Positions 8,612 to 19,112 of a DNA stretch of 64,000 nucleotides are shown piece after piece. Origin of the DNA: Marinococcus halotolerans DSM 16375 (GTDB lineage: Bacteria; Bacillota; Bacilli; Bacillales; Marinococcaceae). The translations under genes were made by a program, and so were the position numbers. Every line of letters starts with the position of its first letter. Within the stretch, counting starts at the first letter, position 1. Where the stretch lies: positions 1 to 64,000 of the forward strand of contig NZ_ATVM01000011.1 of the NCBI RefSeq assembly GCF_000420725.1. The letters run 5' to 3'. Under the pieces are notes generated by a model that searched no databases, was not told the origin of the DNA, and saw nothing but the letters and a program-made list of their open reading frames with translations.

Positions 8612-9490
8612 ATGGTAAACCGAAGAAGAAAACCAATGTCAAAAACGGCGTTGAAATGGGTCAACGGGTTCCAGATCTTTATCGGAACGGCTGTAGTAGC
8701 TATTTCATATAACGCTTTTTTACTGCCTAACTCGATCGCGTCCGGAGGGGTAAGCGGTTTTGCGACCCTGCTCGAGGCCTCATTGAATGTAGAACCGGCT
8801 ATAACGATAGGGATCACCAACGTCCTCCTTTTCATCCTCGGTCTCCTGCTTCTTGGAGGCCTCCAATACGGGGCAAAAACGATAATTGGAACGCTGTTTT
8901 TGCCGTTTATTGTTTATTTCACGAGAAACTGGGATATCGGTATCGATGACCCGCTGCTTGGTGCGTTGTTTGGCGGAATCGGAGTGGGCTTTGGGCTCGG
9001 ACTGGTGTTTCGGGCCAGTGCTTCGACCGGAGGCACGGATCTTTTAGCCCAAATCATTCATAAATACGCCGGAGGGACGCTCGGCACATCGGTCTTTATT
9101 ATGGACGGACTGATTGTTACGGGCTCGGCATTCATCTTTGGCCTGGAGTTCGCGCTGTATGCCCTTATTTCATTATTTGTTACGGGAAGAACCATTGATG
9201 TCGTGCAGACCGGTCTGGGCTATGCCAAAGTGGCGTTTGTAATTACAAAGCACGAAGAAACGGTGCGTCAATCTATCTTAAAAGAAGTGGACCGCGGGGT
9301 AACCAAACTCGAAGGCCGGGGAGGCTTTACCAATGATACGCGGCCGGTGCTAATGTGTGTCGTCAACCGGGGGGAAGTTACCCGCCTGAAGCGTGTGATC
9401 CAGCTGCAGGATCCCGAAGCCTTTGTGGTCGTCAGCAACGCTTCAGAGGTGCTTGGCCAGGGATTTGAGAATCAGGGAAACTCTGTGTAA
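8612..9490 (+). CDS. yvjA: YitT-family membrane protein (DUF161/DUF2179)
   Basis: A 292-residue integral membrane protein. Five to six hydrophobic helices occupy about residues 15-200 and include the family hallmark ASTGGTDLLAQI (residues about 130-142). A cytosolic ferredoxin-like DUF2179 domain (about 205-285; VAFVITKHEE, then EAFVVVSNASEVLGQGF) forms the C-terminus. The molecular function of the family is not established. The ribosome site AAAGGAGGG is optimal for the ATG at 8612. Position next to prfB matches yvjA in B. subtilis. No clear terminator is seen directly after it; the structured segment at 9491-9868 follows. Confidence 0.88.
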   Translation: MVNRRRKPMSKTALKWVNGFQIFIGTAVVAISYNAFLLPNSIASGGVSGFATLLEASLNVEPAITIGITNVLLFILGLLLLGGLQYGAKTIIGTLFLPFIVYFTRNWDIGIDDPLLGALFGGIGVGFGLGLVFRASASTGGTDLLAQIIHKYAGGTLGTSVFIMDGLIVTGSAFIFGLEFALYALISLFVTGRTIDVVQTGLGYAKVAFVITKHEETVRQSILKEVDRGVTKLEGRGGFTNDTRPVLMCVVNRGEVTRLKRVIQLQDPEAFVVVSNASEVLGQGFENQGNSV

Positions 9491-9868
9491 AAAACGGAAG
9501 CGCCAACATTGTGTTTCAGAATCATAGAAGTTCATGCTACACTAAAGAAAAGTGGAAAGGCGCTGCTAGGAGTCTTCTCCGGCTGGCGGTTCTCTGCCTG
9601 GATCTGCCAAAAGGCAGAGAAGGCAGAGAAAGACAACGGAAGAAGCGACTGCGCCTTGGAACTGGACAATAAGAAAAGCGCAGAGCGTTCGGTCAAAAAA
9701 GGAAGTTCGATGAAGGACGTCACGATTGTGACACCATCGAACTGACCTGCTTCGCAGGCCCCAGGGCGGCTCGCTGTTTTCGATCCGGAGGAACAGCCCG
9801 CGAAGCTGATTCCTCTTTCGTATAGTCTATGATTTGGTTATGACTTTAATAAAGCTGGAGTGAAATAG
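9491..9868 (+). repeat. Structured non-coding segment, possible dispersed Bacillaceae element
   Basis: No credible gene in 378 bases. It holds nested hairpins: CTCTGCC/GGCAGAG (9592-9598, 9613-9619), and a long one with arms GGTCA/TGACC, AGTTCGATG/CATCGAACT (9704-9712, 9735-9743) and inner GTCAC/GTGAC. Short motifs such as GGAAGCGCC, GGCGCT and GCGCCTTGG recur, in the style of short dispersed repeats found in Bacillaceae intergenic regions. Family membership is an inference. A weak -10-like TATAGT occurs near 9821, before ctpB. Confidence 0.5.
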
Positions 9869-11329
9869 ATGAAGAAAAACATCAAAGTGACGGCAGCAAT
9901 TCTGGTCACAGCAGCGGCAGCCGGGACTGGAGGCGCAGTCGTAGGTGCTTCTGTCTGGGGAGGGGAGTCGGGCACTTCCTCACCTGCACTGTCCGAATCC
10001 GGTTCGGACAGCGGAACGCAAAATGTGTCAGAGGAAGACTTAAATAAAATCAGTTCTGTGTACGATCTGATCGACTCCGAATACATGACAGAAGTGGATG
10101 ATGATGCGTTGGTGCAGGGGGCTATCGAAGGGATGATCGGAGAACTCGATGATCCTCACTCCAGCTACATGAGCGAAAGCACAGCACAGGAATTCACGCA
10201 GTCGCTGGATTCCTCCTTTGAAGGCATTGGGGCTGAAGTAAATAAATCCGGAGACGCAGTAACGATCGTTTCTCCGATCGAAGATTCTCCGGCGGAAGCT
10301 GCCGGACTGCAGCCAAATGATGATATTTTGGAAATTAACGGAGAAAGCACAGAAAACCTTGAACTCAATGAAGCGGTTCTGAAAATCCGCGGAGAAAAAG
10401 GAACGGACGTGAATCTCACTGTTCAGCGCGGAAGCGGCGACCCTTTTAATGTTGAAGTGGAGCGCGACGAAATTCCGATCGAAACCGTCGAAGGTGAAGT
10501 GATTGAGCAGGATGGCGAAAGCATCGGTTATTTGAATGTATCGTCATTTTCTGAAAATACAGCCGATGAATTCGAAACCCAGCTCGAGCAGGTGGAGAGT
10601 GAAAACATTGACGGCCTGGTGATCGATGTGCGCGGGAACCCAGGCGGTTATTTGAACGCGGTAGAGGATATCGGCGACATGATCATTCCGGGCGGAGAGC
10701 CTGTGGTGGAAATTGAAGACCGTGAAGGCACGATATCAGAAGTGACCTCCTCTTTAGAGGAGAACAAAGACTATCCGGTGGTTGGCGTGATTGACCAGGG
10801 AAGTGTGTCTGCTTCTGAAATTCTGGCGGCTGCGATGAAGGAGTCCGGAGGTTTTGAACTGGTAGGGCAGACCACCTACGGCAAAGGAACAGTCCAGCAG
10901 GTGATGGAGCTCGATGATGGAAGCGACGTAAAGCTGTCTGTCTCTAAATGGCTGACTCCGGATGGAAACTGGATTAATGAAGAAGGCGTGGAGCCGACCA
11001 TTGAGCAGGAGCAGCCGGACTATTTCCAGGCATCTATTTTGTCCATTGATGAAGCCCTGGAGCCGGATACGACTGGAGACAACATTGCCACCGCACAAAC
11101 GCTCTTAAAAGGAGCCGGATTTGACCCGGGTCGTGAGGACGGATACTACAGCGAAGAAACAGAAGCGGCGGTACAAAATTTCCAGGAGGAACAGGAAGGT
11201 TTAGAAGCCACTGGGACGCTGACGCCGGAAACAGCAGACGCGCTGAATGATTTTGTGCTTGAAAATGTCCAGAACAGGGACAACGACAAACAGCTGCAGC
11301 GCGCGCTTGATACAGTCACAGAGCAATAA
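9869..11329 (+). CDS. ctpB: Carboxy-terminal processing serine protease (S41) with peptidoglycan-binding domain
   Basis: A 486-residue secreted or membrane-anchored protease. The N-terminal hydrophobic segment (about 8-30) is a signal anchor, followed by an acidic linker. A PDZ domain lies at about 108-190 (FEGIGAEV, SPAEAAGLQPNDDILEING) and the S41 catalytic domain at about 200-380. The catalytic Ser lies in GSVSASE (311-317) and the Lys in TYGKGTVQ (Lys 339). A PG_binding_1 domain (about 400-470) would tether it to the wall. In B. subtilis CtpB cleaves SpoIVFA to help activate sigma-K; that role here is inferred from homology and position beside the minJ-like gene and uvrBA. Confidence 0.93.
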   Translation: MKKNIKVTAAILVTAAAAGTGGAVVGASVWGGESGTSSPALSESGSDSGTQNVSEEDLNKISSVYDLIDSEYMTEVDDDALVQGAIEGMIGELDDPHSSYMSESTAQEFTQSLDSSFEGIGAEVNKSGDAVTIVSPIEDSPAEAAGLQPNDDILEINGESTENLELNEAVLKIRGEKGTDVNLTVQRGSGDPFNVEVERDEIPIETVEGEVIEQDGESIGYLNVSSFSENTADEFETQLEQVESENIDGLVIDVRGNPGGYLNAVEDIGDMIIPGGEPVVEIEDREGTISEVTSSLEENKDYPVVGVIDQGSVSASEILAAAMKESGGFELVGQTTYGKGTVQQVMELDDGSDVKLSVSKWLTPDGNWINEEGVEPTIEQEQPDYFQASILSIDEALEPDTTGDNIATAQTLLKGAGFDPGREDGYYSEETEAAVQNFQEEQEGLEATGTLTPETADALNDFVLENVQNRDNDKQLQRALDTVTEQ

Positions 11330-11393
11330 ATGAAGGCTGGATGATACCGGTGGCCGGGTTCTGCCCGGTCCAAAGAAAAGGGGGAAATAGTGG

Positions 11394-12587
11394 ATGCAGG
11401 GAATAATCGGGGAAATTGGTCCCGCGTTAGCGTGGTTTTTTCTGAACCCGCTGACTTACATAATGATAGCAGCCATGCTTATGATTGGTTATCTTCGGGT
11501 GAAAAGAGAACGGAAAATGTTTTATGCAAAAATGTATCCAATGCTGATGGAATTGACGATGAGTGTCATTCCGGCAATAGTAATCGCTGCTTTTGTGTCG
11601 GTCATCACCATTGTTACGGGCATTTCACTGCCTCTTGGAGCAGTCCTGCTTGCGATGGTGATCAGTGCCCTGCTGGCAGTGTCAGGCCTGCACCGCTGGC
11701 TGACCGCTCTGCACGTATGGGGAACGGCGTTTTTAGCTGCTCTGGCACTGGATGCTGCCGGGGTCGCGGTACCGTTTTTCTCTGCCGGCGCCTGGCTCGG
11801 AAACGGCTTTGATGCTTTTTCTCTGATGGTCTGGATCGCAGTGCTCACGCTCGCAGAAGGAATACTGATTGTCTGGAACGGGACCAGGTTTTTTTCTCCG
11901 CTGCGGACAGTGAGCCGCCGCGGCAAGCCAATTGGAGGCCAGATTACGCACCGTCTCTGGATGCTCCCGGTTTTTCTGTTTATTCCTGGAAGCGCTGTTG
12001 AAGCGGGAGGCTGGTGGCCGCTCCTTCCCGGCGGTACTGCTTTTTCCCTTCTTTTGCTGCCGGTAGTGATCGGCATACGTATGAAAACCTTCGACCGTCT
12101 AGCAGCCGTGCAGGTGCGCTCGGCCGGATGGTGGGTTGTACGAATCGCTGTCCTTGCCGGCGCCGGCGCAGCACTTGCTTATTTTTACAGCGGATGGATT
12201 ATTCCGGTAATTACGGCTGTTTTGATTCTGCTGCGGGAATGGGTAACCATTGCTGCCAGCAGTTCAGCTAAAAGTAATTTTCTTTATACGCTCCGCGGCG
12301 ACGGCATATCCGTACTCGCTGTTCTGCCGGAATCTCCGGCAGACCGCATGCATATTAAAGCGGGAGAAGTCATCCGGCGTGTGAACAGCGAAAAGGTATA
12401 TGATGAAGCGAGCCTTTACCGGGCGGTGCAGAAAAATTCCGCCTACTGCCGGCTGGATGTGGAAGATATTAACGGAGAGCTCCGCCAGGCGCAGGCGGCG
12501 CTTTACAGCAACCAGCACCATCAGCTTGGAATATTGATGATTAATAAAGAACGAACGGCACCGGAAAGCATGCATACGGCCCAGTAA
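11394..12587 (+). CDS. minJ: MinJ-like multi-pass membrane protein with C-terminal PDZ domain
   Basis: A 397-residue protein with about eight hydrophobic helices in residues 10-285, then a cytosolic PDZ-like domain (about 290-370; GISVLAVLPESPADRMHIKAGEVIRRVN). The architecture and the opening segment with YLRVKRER match MinJ, which bridges DivIVA and MinCD at cell poles and septa to place the division site. Residue identity is low outside these parts, so the name rests on architecture plus position between ctpB and uvrB. The start follows a purine-rich GGGGGAAATAG. The terminator is at 12589. Confidence 0.75.
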   Translation: MQGIIGEIGPALAWFFLNPLTYIMIAAMLMIGYLRVKRERKMFYAKMYPMLMELTMSVIPAIVIAAFVSVITIVTGISLPLGAVLLAMVISALLAVSGLHRWLTALHVWGTAFLAALALDAAGVAVPFFSAGAWLGNGFDAFSLMVWIAVLTLAEGILIVWNGTRFFSPLRTVSRRGKPIGGQITHRLWMLPVFLFIPGSAVEAGGWWPLLPGGTAFSLLLLPVVIGIRMKTFDRLAAVQVRSAGWWVVRIAVLAGAGAALAYFYSGWIIPVITAVLILLREWVTIAASSSAKSNFLYTLRGDGISVLAVLPESPADRMHIKAGEVIRRVNSEKVYDEASLYRAVQKNSAYCRLDVEDINGELRQAQAALYSNQHHQLGILMINKERTAPESMHTAQ

Positions 12588-12588
12588 A

Positions 12589-12618
12589 ACAGAACCCCCC
12601 TGCCGGGTTCTGTTTTTT
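12589..12618 (+). terminator. Terminator after minJ-like gene
   Basis: CAGAACCC/GGGTTCTG stem followed by T6. Confidence 0.92.
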
Positions 12619-12646
12619 GTATGATGCAGGGGAAATGTCGTTTTCT

Positions 12647-12674
12647 TTGCAATTACAGGGGAGTGGAGTACAAT
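12647..12674 (+). promoter_or_regulatory. Promoter of uvrBA
   Basis: TTGCAA (12647-12652), 16-base spacer, TACAAT (12669-12674), just ahead of the LexA box. A second candidate with -10 TATAGT at 12730-12735 would have the LexA box over its -35 region. Confidence 0.5.
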
Positions 12675-12682
12675 AATAATAG

Positions 12683-12696
12683 CGAATATACGTTCG
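12683..12696. promoter_or_regulatory. LexA (DinR) operator of uvrBA
   Basis: CGAATATACGTTCG is very close to the Bacillus SOS box CGAACATATGTTCG, keeping both CGAA and TTCG ends and the 14-base length. It sits in the uvrB promoter region, so uvrBA is expected to be derepressed on DNA damage. Confidence 0.88.
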
Positions 12697-12780
12697 TTTT
12701 TATGTTGTTTCTTTCCAATCTTCATGTGGTATAGTAAATAGACATATGACCGGAACGCAGACAGGAAGTGAGGGACTAAT

Positions 12781-14757
12781 ATGAACGAAACATTTGAACT
12801 GGCGAGTAGATATAATCCGGCGGGCGACCAGCCGCAGGCGATTGAAAAGCTGGTTCAAGGGTTAAAAGACGGCAAAAGATACCAGACGCTGCTCGGAGCG
12901 ACAGGGACCGGCAAAACGTTCACAGTATCCAATGTGTTAACGGAAGTGAACCGGCCGACGCTTGTTATGGCGCATAATAAGACGCTCGCCGGGCAGTTAT
13001 ATAATGAATTTAAAGAAATGTTTCCAAACAATGCGGTAGAATACTTTGTGAGCTATTACGACTACTATCAGCCGGAGGCCTACGTACCGCAGACGGACCA
13101 GTTTATTGAAAAAGACGCGAGCATTAATGATGAAATTGATAAACTAAGGCACTCGGCGACGAGCGCCTTATTTGAGCGGGAAGATGTTATTATTGTGGCC
13201 AGCGTTTCCTGCATTTATGGTCTCGGCTCACCGGAGGATTACAGGGATCTGATGCTTTCACTCCGTACGGGGATGGAGATCGAACGGGACCAGATTCTCC
13301 GGAAGCTTGTGGACATTCAATACGAGCGTAACGACATTAATTTCGTGCGCGGAACGTTTCGCGTGCGCGGCGATGTGATCGAAATTTTCCCGGCATCAAG
13401 AGAAGAGCACTGCATTCGTGTTGAAATGTTTGGCGATGAAATCGACCGGATCACCGAGGTGGACGCCTTAACCGGCGAAGTTATCGGTGAACGTTCACAC
13501 GCTGCAATTTTCCCGGCTTCCCACTTTGTGACGCGGGAAGAAAAAATGGAGCGGGCCATTAAAAATATTCAGCAGGAGCTTCAGGAGCAGCTCGAAAAGT
13601 TCCGGGCGGACGGCCGGGAGCTTGAAGCACAGCGGCTCGAACAGCGGACTAATTATGACCTCGAAATGATGCAGGAAATGGGCTTTTGCTCCGGCATCGA
13701 GAACTATTCGAGGCATCTGACCTTCCGGAACCCCGGGGATGCCCCTTATACATTGATTGACTATTTTCCGGATGACTTTTTACTCGTAGTGGACGAGTCC
13801 CACGTTACGCTTCCGCAGGTGCGCGGCATGTACAACGGGGACCAGGCAAGAAAGCAGGTGCTCGTGGACCACGGCTTCCGTCTTCCGTCCGCGATGGACA
13901 ACCGTCCGTTGAAATTTGATGAATTTGAAGGGCGGATCAACCAGGCGATGTTTATTTCCGCAACGCCGGGTCCGTATGAGCTTGAACACGCTCCGGAAGT
14001 CATTGAACAGATTATCCGGCCGACCGGGCTGCTCGACCCGACAGTGGAAGTGAAGCCGATTGAAGGACAGATCGATGACTTGATCGGGGAAATTCATGAG
14101 CGGCGGGAACAAAATGAGCGGGTGCTCGTGACGACGCTCACGAAGAAAATGGCAGAGGATCTGACCAACTATTTAAAAGAGCTCGGCATCCGGGTGAAGT
14201 ATCTGCACTCAGACATTAAAACGCTCGAGAGGATCGACATTATCCGCCAGCTCCGACTCGGCCAGTTTGACGTTCTGGTCGGCATTAACCTCCTCCGGGA
14301 AGGGCTCGATATTCCGGAAGTGTCGCTGATTGGCATTCTGGATGCAGACAAGGAAGGCTTTTTGCGCGCCGAACGCTCTCTTATCCAGACAATGGGTCGT
14401 GCTGCCCGGAACGACCGCGGGCATGTTATTATGTACGCAGACAAAATCACGCGTTCGATGGACGTGGCGATCAGTGAAACGAACCGCCGCCGCGAGATCC
14501 AGATAGCGCATAATGAAAAATACGGCATTACACCGAAAACAATTCAAAAAGAAATCCCTGCCCTTATTCAGGCAACGGTCAGCTCAGAGGATTCATCCGA
14601 TATTGATAAACCAGCTCTTGATAAAATGAGCAAGACGGAGCGGAAAAAAGTAATCGACCAGATGGAAGACGAAATGAAACAGGCAGCCAAAGACCTGCAG
14701 TTTGAACGCGCAGCGGAACTGCGCGATATGGTATTAGAACTTAAAGCGGAAGGATGA
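12781..14757 (+). CDS. uvrB: Excinuclease ABC subunit B
   Basis: A 658-residue DNA-damage verification helicase that takes over from UvrA and recruits UvrC. Walker A is GATGTGKT (39-46). The beta-hairpin region that inserts between strands ([10 protein letters not shown], about 92-101) is present. Helicase motifs of the second RecA fold are seen in [15 protein letters not shown] and TMGRAARN. The C-terminal UVR coiled-coil domain (about 620-656) binds UvrC. Length is standard. A LexA box lies upstream, and uvrA starts seven bases after the stop, so the two are co-transcribed. Confidence 0.98.
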   Translation: MNETFELASRYNPAGDQPQAIEKLVQGLKDGKRYQTLLGATGTGKTFTVSNVLTEVNRPTLVMAHNKTLAGQLYNEFKEMFPNNAVEYFVSYYDYYQPEAYVPQTDQFIEKDASINDEIDKLRHSATSALFEREDVIIVASVSCIYGLGSPEDYRDLMLSLRTGMEIERDQILRKLVDIQYERNDINFVRGTFRVRGDVIEIFPASREEHCIRVEMFGDEIDRITEVDALTGEVIGERSHAAIFPASHFVTREEKMERAIKNIQQELQEQLEKFRADGRELEAQRLEQRTNYDLEMMQEMGFCSGIENYSRHLTFRNPGDAPYTLIDYFPDDFLLVVDESHVTLPQVRGMYNGDQARKQVLVDHGFRLPSAMDNRPLKFDEFEGRINQAMFISATPGPYELEHAPEVIEQIIRPTGLLDPTVEVKPIEGQIDDLIGEIHERREQNERVLVTTLTKKMAEDLTNYLKELGIRVKYLHSDIKTLERIDIIRQLRLGQFDVLVGINLLREGLDIPEVSLIGILDADKEGFLRAERSLIQTMGRAARNDRGHVIMYADKITRSMDVAISETNRRREIQIAHNEKYGITPKTIQKEIPALIQATVSSEDSSDIDKPALDKMSKTERKKVIDQMEDEMKQAAKDLQFERAAELRDMVLELKAEG

Positions 14758-14764
14758 CCAACGA

Positions 14765-17650
14765 ATGGCAGCAGATAATATTAAGATTCAGGGGGCGAGG
14801 TCCCACAATTTAAAAAATATTGATGTGACAATTCCGAGGGACCAGCTGGTCGTCATGACTGGACTATCCGGCTCCGGGAAATCTTCGCTTGCCTTCGACA
14901 CAATTTATGCCGAGGGGCAGCGCCGGTATGTCGAATCATTGTCCGCCTATGCCCGCCAGTTTTTAGGGCAGATGGAAAAGCCGGACGTTGATTCCATTGA
15001 AGGGCTGTCACCAGCAATATCAATTGACCAGAAAACGACGAGCAAGAACCCGCGCTCAACGGTCGGCACTGTGACGGAAATTTATGACTACCTAAGGCTT
15101 TTATTTGCACGTGTCGGTACGCCTTACTGCCCGTATCATCACGTACCGATCACCTCCCAGACCATTTCCCAGATGGTCGACCAGATGATGGCTTATAGTG
15201 AACGTACGAAAATGCAGATTCTCGCTCCGGTTATTGCCGGCAGAAAAGGAGAACATGTGAAGGTGATGGATCAGCTGAAGCAAAAAGGGCTGGTGCGTAT
15301 TCGCGTGGACGGGGAAATGCGTGACATCGGAGAAGAAATCAAGCTCGAAAAAAATAAGAAGCATGATATAGAGGCTGTCGTGGATCGTATCGTCATTAAA
15401 GACGGTGTCGAATCCAGGCTTGCAGATTCCCTGGAGACTGCCCTCGAGCTCGGGGAAGGGAAGGTGCTGATTGACGTTATCGGTGAAAAGGAAATGCGGT
15501 TCAACCAGCATCACTCCTGCCCGGAATGCGGATTTTCAATTGGGGAGCTCGAGCCGAGAATGTTTTCCTTTAACAGTCCATACGGCGCCTGCCCGACCTG
15601 TGACGGTCTTGGCAGCAAGCTCGAAGTGGACAGTGACCTTGTCGTTCCCGATCCGGACCGGACGCTCCGGGAGCATGCGATCGCTGTATGGGAGCCGATC
15701 AGCTCCCAGTATTACCCGCAGCTGCTCCGCTCGGCCTGCGATCACTTTAATATTGATATGGATACGCCGTTTAAAGACCTTCCGGAAGAGCATAAGGAAA
15801 TACTGCTCGAAGGCAACGGCCAGCAGAAAATAACCTTCCGTCACAAAAACGAACGCGGTCAGGTCCGCGAGCGCCAGATCTACTTTGAAGGCGTGCTGAA
15901 CAACGTTTCCCGCCGCTACCGTGAAAGCGGGTCGGATTTCACCCGCGAACAGATGCAGCAGTACATGAGCAACAAGCAGTGCCCAACGTGTAAAGGTCAC
16001 CGCCTGAGCCTCGAGGCACGTTCTGTGCTGGTTGGAAATATTCACGTCGGTGAGTTGACGGATCTTTCGATTCAGCAGGCGTATACGTACGTGGAAAACA
16101 TCGATTTAACGGAAAAGGAAATGGAGATCGCCCGCTTGATTCTGCGTGAAATCAATGAACGCCTCGGCTTTCTCATTAATGTCGGTCTCGATTATTTAAC
16201 CCTGAGCCGCTCCGCTGGCACGCTGTCAGGCGGGGAAGCGCAGCGCATCCGGCTGGCAACCCAGATCGGTTCAGCACTGATGGGTGTTCTCTACGTCCTC
16301 GATGAGCCGTCGATCGGCCTTCACCAGCGGGACAACAACCGGCTGATACAGACGCTGCAGAACATGCGTGACCTTGGAAACACGCTGATTGTTGTTGAAC
16401 ATGACGAGGACACCATGCTTGCTGCTGACCATATCATTGACATTGGTCCCGGAGCCGGGCGTCACGGCGGGCACATTATCGCTGAAGGGACTCCGGAGGA
16501 ATTGAAGGAAAATGATGCCTCCCTGACCGGTCAGTATTTAGCGGGAAAAAGATTTATTCCGCTGCCGGGGGAACGGCGCAAGCCTTCCGACCGCTGGCTG
16601 AAGGTGAAAGGTGCCGTGGAAAACAATTTGAAGCGGACAAATGCGGATATTCCGCTCGGCCTGCTGAGTGCGATTACCGGCGTATCCGGGTCTGGAAAAA
16701 GTACGCTGATCAACGATATTTTATACAAGGTGCTTTCGCAGAAGCTTCACCGTGGTAAACAGAAGCCGGGCGCGCACAAAAGCGTCGAAGGCATCGATCA
16801 GCTTGAAAAAGTGATCGATATCGACCAGTCGCCGATCGGCCGGACGCCGCGCTCGAATCCTGCGACCTACACCGGGGTTTTTGATAATATCCGCGAGGTA
16901 TTTGCGATGACCAACGAAGCGAAAATCCGGGGCTACCAGAAGGGACGCTTCAGCTTTAACGTTCGGGGCGGACGCTGTGAAGCGTGTAAAGGCGACGGGA
17001 TTATCAAAATAGAAATGCATTTTCTTCCGGATATTTATGTTACATGTGAAGAGTGCGGCGGCCAGCGATACAATCGTGAGACGCTCGAAATCAAATACAA
17101 AGGCAAAAATATTGCTGACGTACTGGAAATGACTGTGGAAGAAGCAGTGGACTTCTTTGAAAACATTCCAAAAATCCGCCGGAAAATCCAAACGTTATAT
17201 GACGTTGGTTTAGGGTATATAAAACTAGGACAGCAGGCAACGACGCTTTCAGGCGGGGAAGCCCAGCGTGTAAAGCTTGCTTCCCAGCTGCACCGCCGTT
17301 CCACAGGCAAATCCCTGTATATCCTCGATGAGCCGACGACCGGCCTGCATGTGGATGATATCGATCGGCTGCTGAAGGTGCTCCAGCGCCTCGTGGATAA
17401 TGGAGATACTGTTTTAATCATCGAGCACAATCTCGACGTCATTAAAACGGTGGATCATATTATCGACCTCGGTCCGGAAGGCGGAGCGGGCGGCGGTAAA
17501 ATTGTGGCCACAGGCACGCCGGAAAAAGTAGCGGAGTCCAGGGCTTCCTATACCGGCTATTATTTAAAACCGGTGCTTGAAAGAGAACAGGAGCGCATGG
17601 CCAGACAATGGGAAGCATCGGAGCAGGCCGCTCATACCCCTTCATCATAG
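14765..17650 (+). CDS. uvrA: Excinuclease ABC subunit A
   Basis: A 961-residue ABC-type damage sensor that loads UvrB on distorted DNA. It has two ABC modules: Walker A GLSGSGKS (33-40) and a second in GVSGSGKS near residue 645. Both LSGGEAQR signatures are present. Zinc modules are visible: CPEC...CPTC (about 252-280) and CEAC...CEEC (about 740-765). Only seven bases separate it from uvrB, and its ribosome site lies in the uvrB end. The C-terminal extension after residue 935 is not conserved. Length is typical for the family. Confidence 0.98.
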   Translation: MAADNIKIQGARSHNLKNIDVTIPRDQLVVMTGLSGSGKSSLAFDTIYAEGQRRYVESLSAYARQFLGQMEKPDVDSIEGLSPAISIDQKTTSKNPRSTVGTVTEIYDYLRLLFARVGTPYCPYHHVPITSQTISQMVDQMMAYSERTKMQILAPVIAGRKGEHVKVMDQLKQKGLVRIRVDGEMRDIGEEIKLEKNKKHDIEAVVDRIVIKDGVESRLADSLETALELGEGKVLIDVIGEKEMRFNQHHSCPECGFSIGELEPRMFSFNSPYGACPTCDGLGSKLEVDSDLVVPDPDRTLREHAIAVWEPISSQYYPQLLRSACDHFNIDMDTPFKDLPEEHKEILLEGNGQQKITFRHKNERGQVRERQIYFEGVLNNVSRRYRESGSDFTREQMQQYMSNKQCPTCKGHRLSLEARSVLVGNIHVGELTDLSIQQAYTYVENIDLTEKEMEIARLILREINERLGFLINVGLDYLTLSRSAGTLSGGEAQRIRLATQIGSALMGVLYVLDEPSIGLHQRDNNRLIQTLQNMRDLGNTLIVVEHDEDTMLAADHIIDIGPGAGRHGGHIIAEGTPEELKENDASLTGQYLAGKRFIPLPGERRKPSDRWLKVKGAVENNLKRTNADIPLGLLSAITGVSGSGKSTLINDILYKVLSQKLHRGKQKPGAHKSVEGIDQLEKVIDIDQSPIGRTPRSNPATYTGVFDNIREVFAMTNEAKIRGYQKGRFSFNVRGGRCEACKGDGIIKIEMHFLPDIYVTCEECGGQRYNRETLEIKYKGKNIADVLEMTVEEAVDFFENIPKIRRKIQTLYDVGLGYIKLGQQATTLSGGEAQRVKLASQLHRRSTGKSLYILDEPTTGLHVDDIDRLLKVLQRLVDNGDTVLIIEHNLDVIKTVDHIIDLGPEGGAGGGKIVATGTPEKVAESRASYTGYYLKPVLEREQERMARQWEASEQAAHTPSS

Positions 17651-17755
17651 AAGAATCGACTGAAACGGATACCACTGTTCTTCGTATGTAATAGGAAGCA
17701 GAAGGCTGAGATTCCACGTACCGGTTCTGATATATTACCGAAGGAGGAACATGAA

Positions 17756-18883
17756 ATGGATGAAGAACGTCAGCGAATACTGAAAATGATGGAAGACGGT
17801 ATTATTTCTCTGGAAGAAGGGGAACGTCTTCTCCGGGCCAAAGGCTCTGTTGCTTCTTCCGGTCCCCAGGCAGACAGCAAGGAACAAGGGGAAGGCAGCT
17901 CCTCCGAATCCCGGAGAAGCGGCGCCTACCGGACAGATAAGAAAGCAGCCGGCAGCCAGAAAAGAAAAAGCAAGGAGGATCCGTTTGCGATGCTCTCCGG
18001 CTTTTTTGACCATGCGCTTGACCGGGTCAAGAGGTTTGACCTCGACTTTAATTTCGGTCCGTCCGTAGACTTCCAGCATACGTTTGAACATGATGAAAGT
18101 GACATTCGCTCGCTCGACATGTTTATTCAAAATGGAAGCCTTATCTGTCAGAAGTGGGAAGGAAGCACGATTCGTGTTGCCTGTCAGGTAAAAGCCTATA
18201 CAGAGGAAAGTGAAGATGCAGCCCGGCGTGAGTTTATCGAAGGTACTGATTTTGACTCCCGGAGCGGAAAGCTCCGCTTTGCTTCAAGATCCGGCAATTA
18301 TAAAGTCCAGGCGGTCGTTTATGTGCCGGAAAAATCCATGGATAAAATGGATGTATCCACGTTTAACGGAGACATCAGGATTGACGGAGTTCAGACAGAC
18401 AATCTGTACGTTAAAGCAAGCAATGGAGCAATTACAGTGCTGCATGCTACCGCCGGTTACCTGGCAGTGGAAACGGCTAACGGTACCGTGGAGCTGAAGG
18501 AAGGCAGAATCGGCAGCGCCGACGTTAAAACATGGAACGGCTCGATTCATTACGATGGATCGCTCTCAGATATTGAAGCAGAGGCGCTGAACGGGGCAAT
18601 TACGGCCCGGTACACATCACTGAGTGAGAGAAGCCGGGCGCTTCTGTCGACTACGACGGGAAGCATCAAAGTAATTACGCCGCGGGAAATCCGCACTGAG
18701 GGCGTACTACGTACAAACGTCGGCAATTACAAGTGTCTGCTCGACAACATTGAAGTAAAAGAAGAAAAAAGCGAATTCATGCAAAAGTATTATCAGTTTG
18801 TATCCAATCCGGACTTGACTCCAACGCTGAGACTTGAGGCTTCGGCAAAGACAGGTACCATAACTGTGCAGGATCACGAATAA
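17756..18883 (+). CDS. yvlB: YvlB-like protein: SHOCT-like N-terminus plus DUF4097 repeat domain
   Basis: A 375-residue protein. Residues 1-33 (ERQRILKMMEDGIISLEEGERLLRA) form the short helical module seen at the N-terminus of YvlB-type proteins. A charged linker follows, then a DUF4097 adhesin-like beta-helix (about 100-370) with repeated turns such as STFNGDIRIDG, ASNGAITVL, TANGTVELKEG and TWNGSIHY. No signal peptide is visible, so it is presumably cytosolic or loosely membrane-associated. In B. subtilis the yvlABCD operon responds to cell-envelope stress through sigma-W; the neighbouring yvlC and yvlD here support the same operon. The exact function is unknown. AAGGAGG precedes the ATG. 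Confidence 0.85.
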   Translation: MDEERQRILKMMEDGIISLEEGERLLRAKGSVASSGPQADSKEQGEGSSSESRRSGAYRTDKKAAGSQKRKSKEDPFAMLSGFFDHALDRVKRFDLDFNFGPSVDFQHTFEHDESDIRSLDMFIQNGSLICQKWEGSTIRVACQVKAYTEESEDAARREFIEGTDFDSRSGKLRFASRSGNYKVQAVVYVPEKSMDKMDVSTFNGDIRIDGVQTDNLYVKASNGAITVLHATAGYLAVETANGTVELKEGRIGSADVKTWNGSIHYDGSLSDIEAEALNGAITARYTSLSERSRALLSTTTGSIKVITPREIRTEGVLRTNVGNYKCLLDNIEVKEEKSEFMQKYYQFVSNPDLTPTLRLEASAKTGTITVQDHE

Positions 18884-18905
18884 AAAAACTGAAAGGGTGA
18901 TCAGG

Positions 18906-19112
18906 TTGGCAAAGAAAAAGTTGTACAAATCCCGTGAAGACCGGAAATTGACAGGCGTATGCGGTGGATTGGCGGATTACCTCGGCTGGGATTCCTCCTT
19001 AATACGGATTATCAGTGTGGTGCTTGTTATCCTCCCCGTCACCTCCTGGGTACTGCTGATTTATCTCGTATTAGCCGTGCTTCTCCCTAATGAAGAGGAC
19101 GCCGTCTCCTGA
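18906..19112 (+). CDS. yvlC: PspC-domain membrane protein YvlC
   Basis: A 68-residue protein: basic N-terminus (AKKKLYKSREDRKLTGVCGGLADYLGWD) typical of the PspC domain, then one long hydrophobic stretch (about 32-60). PspC proteins take part in membrane-stress (phage-shock type) responses. The TTG at 18906 is preferred because AAAGGGTGATC precedes it at normal distance; a GTG at 18897 overlaps that site. It overlaps yvlD by one base (TGATG), so translation is probably coupled. Confidence 0.85.
   Translation: MAKKKLYKSREDRKLTGVCGGLADYLGWDSSLIRIISVVLVILPVTSWVLLIYLVLAVLLPNEEDAVS

Noticed and set aside
9509-9745. 78-codon open frame in the structured segment before ctpB
   Set aside because: No ribosome site, and the hairpins that run through it explain the sequence better than coding does.
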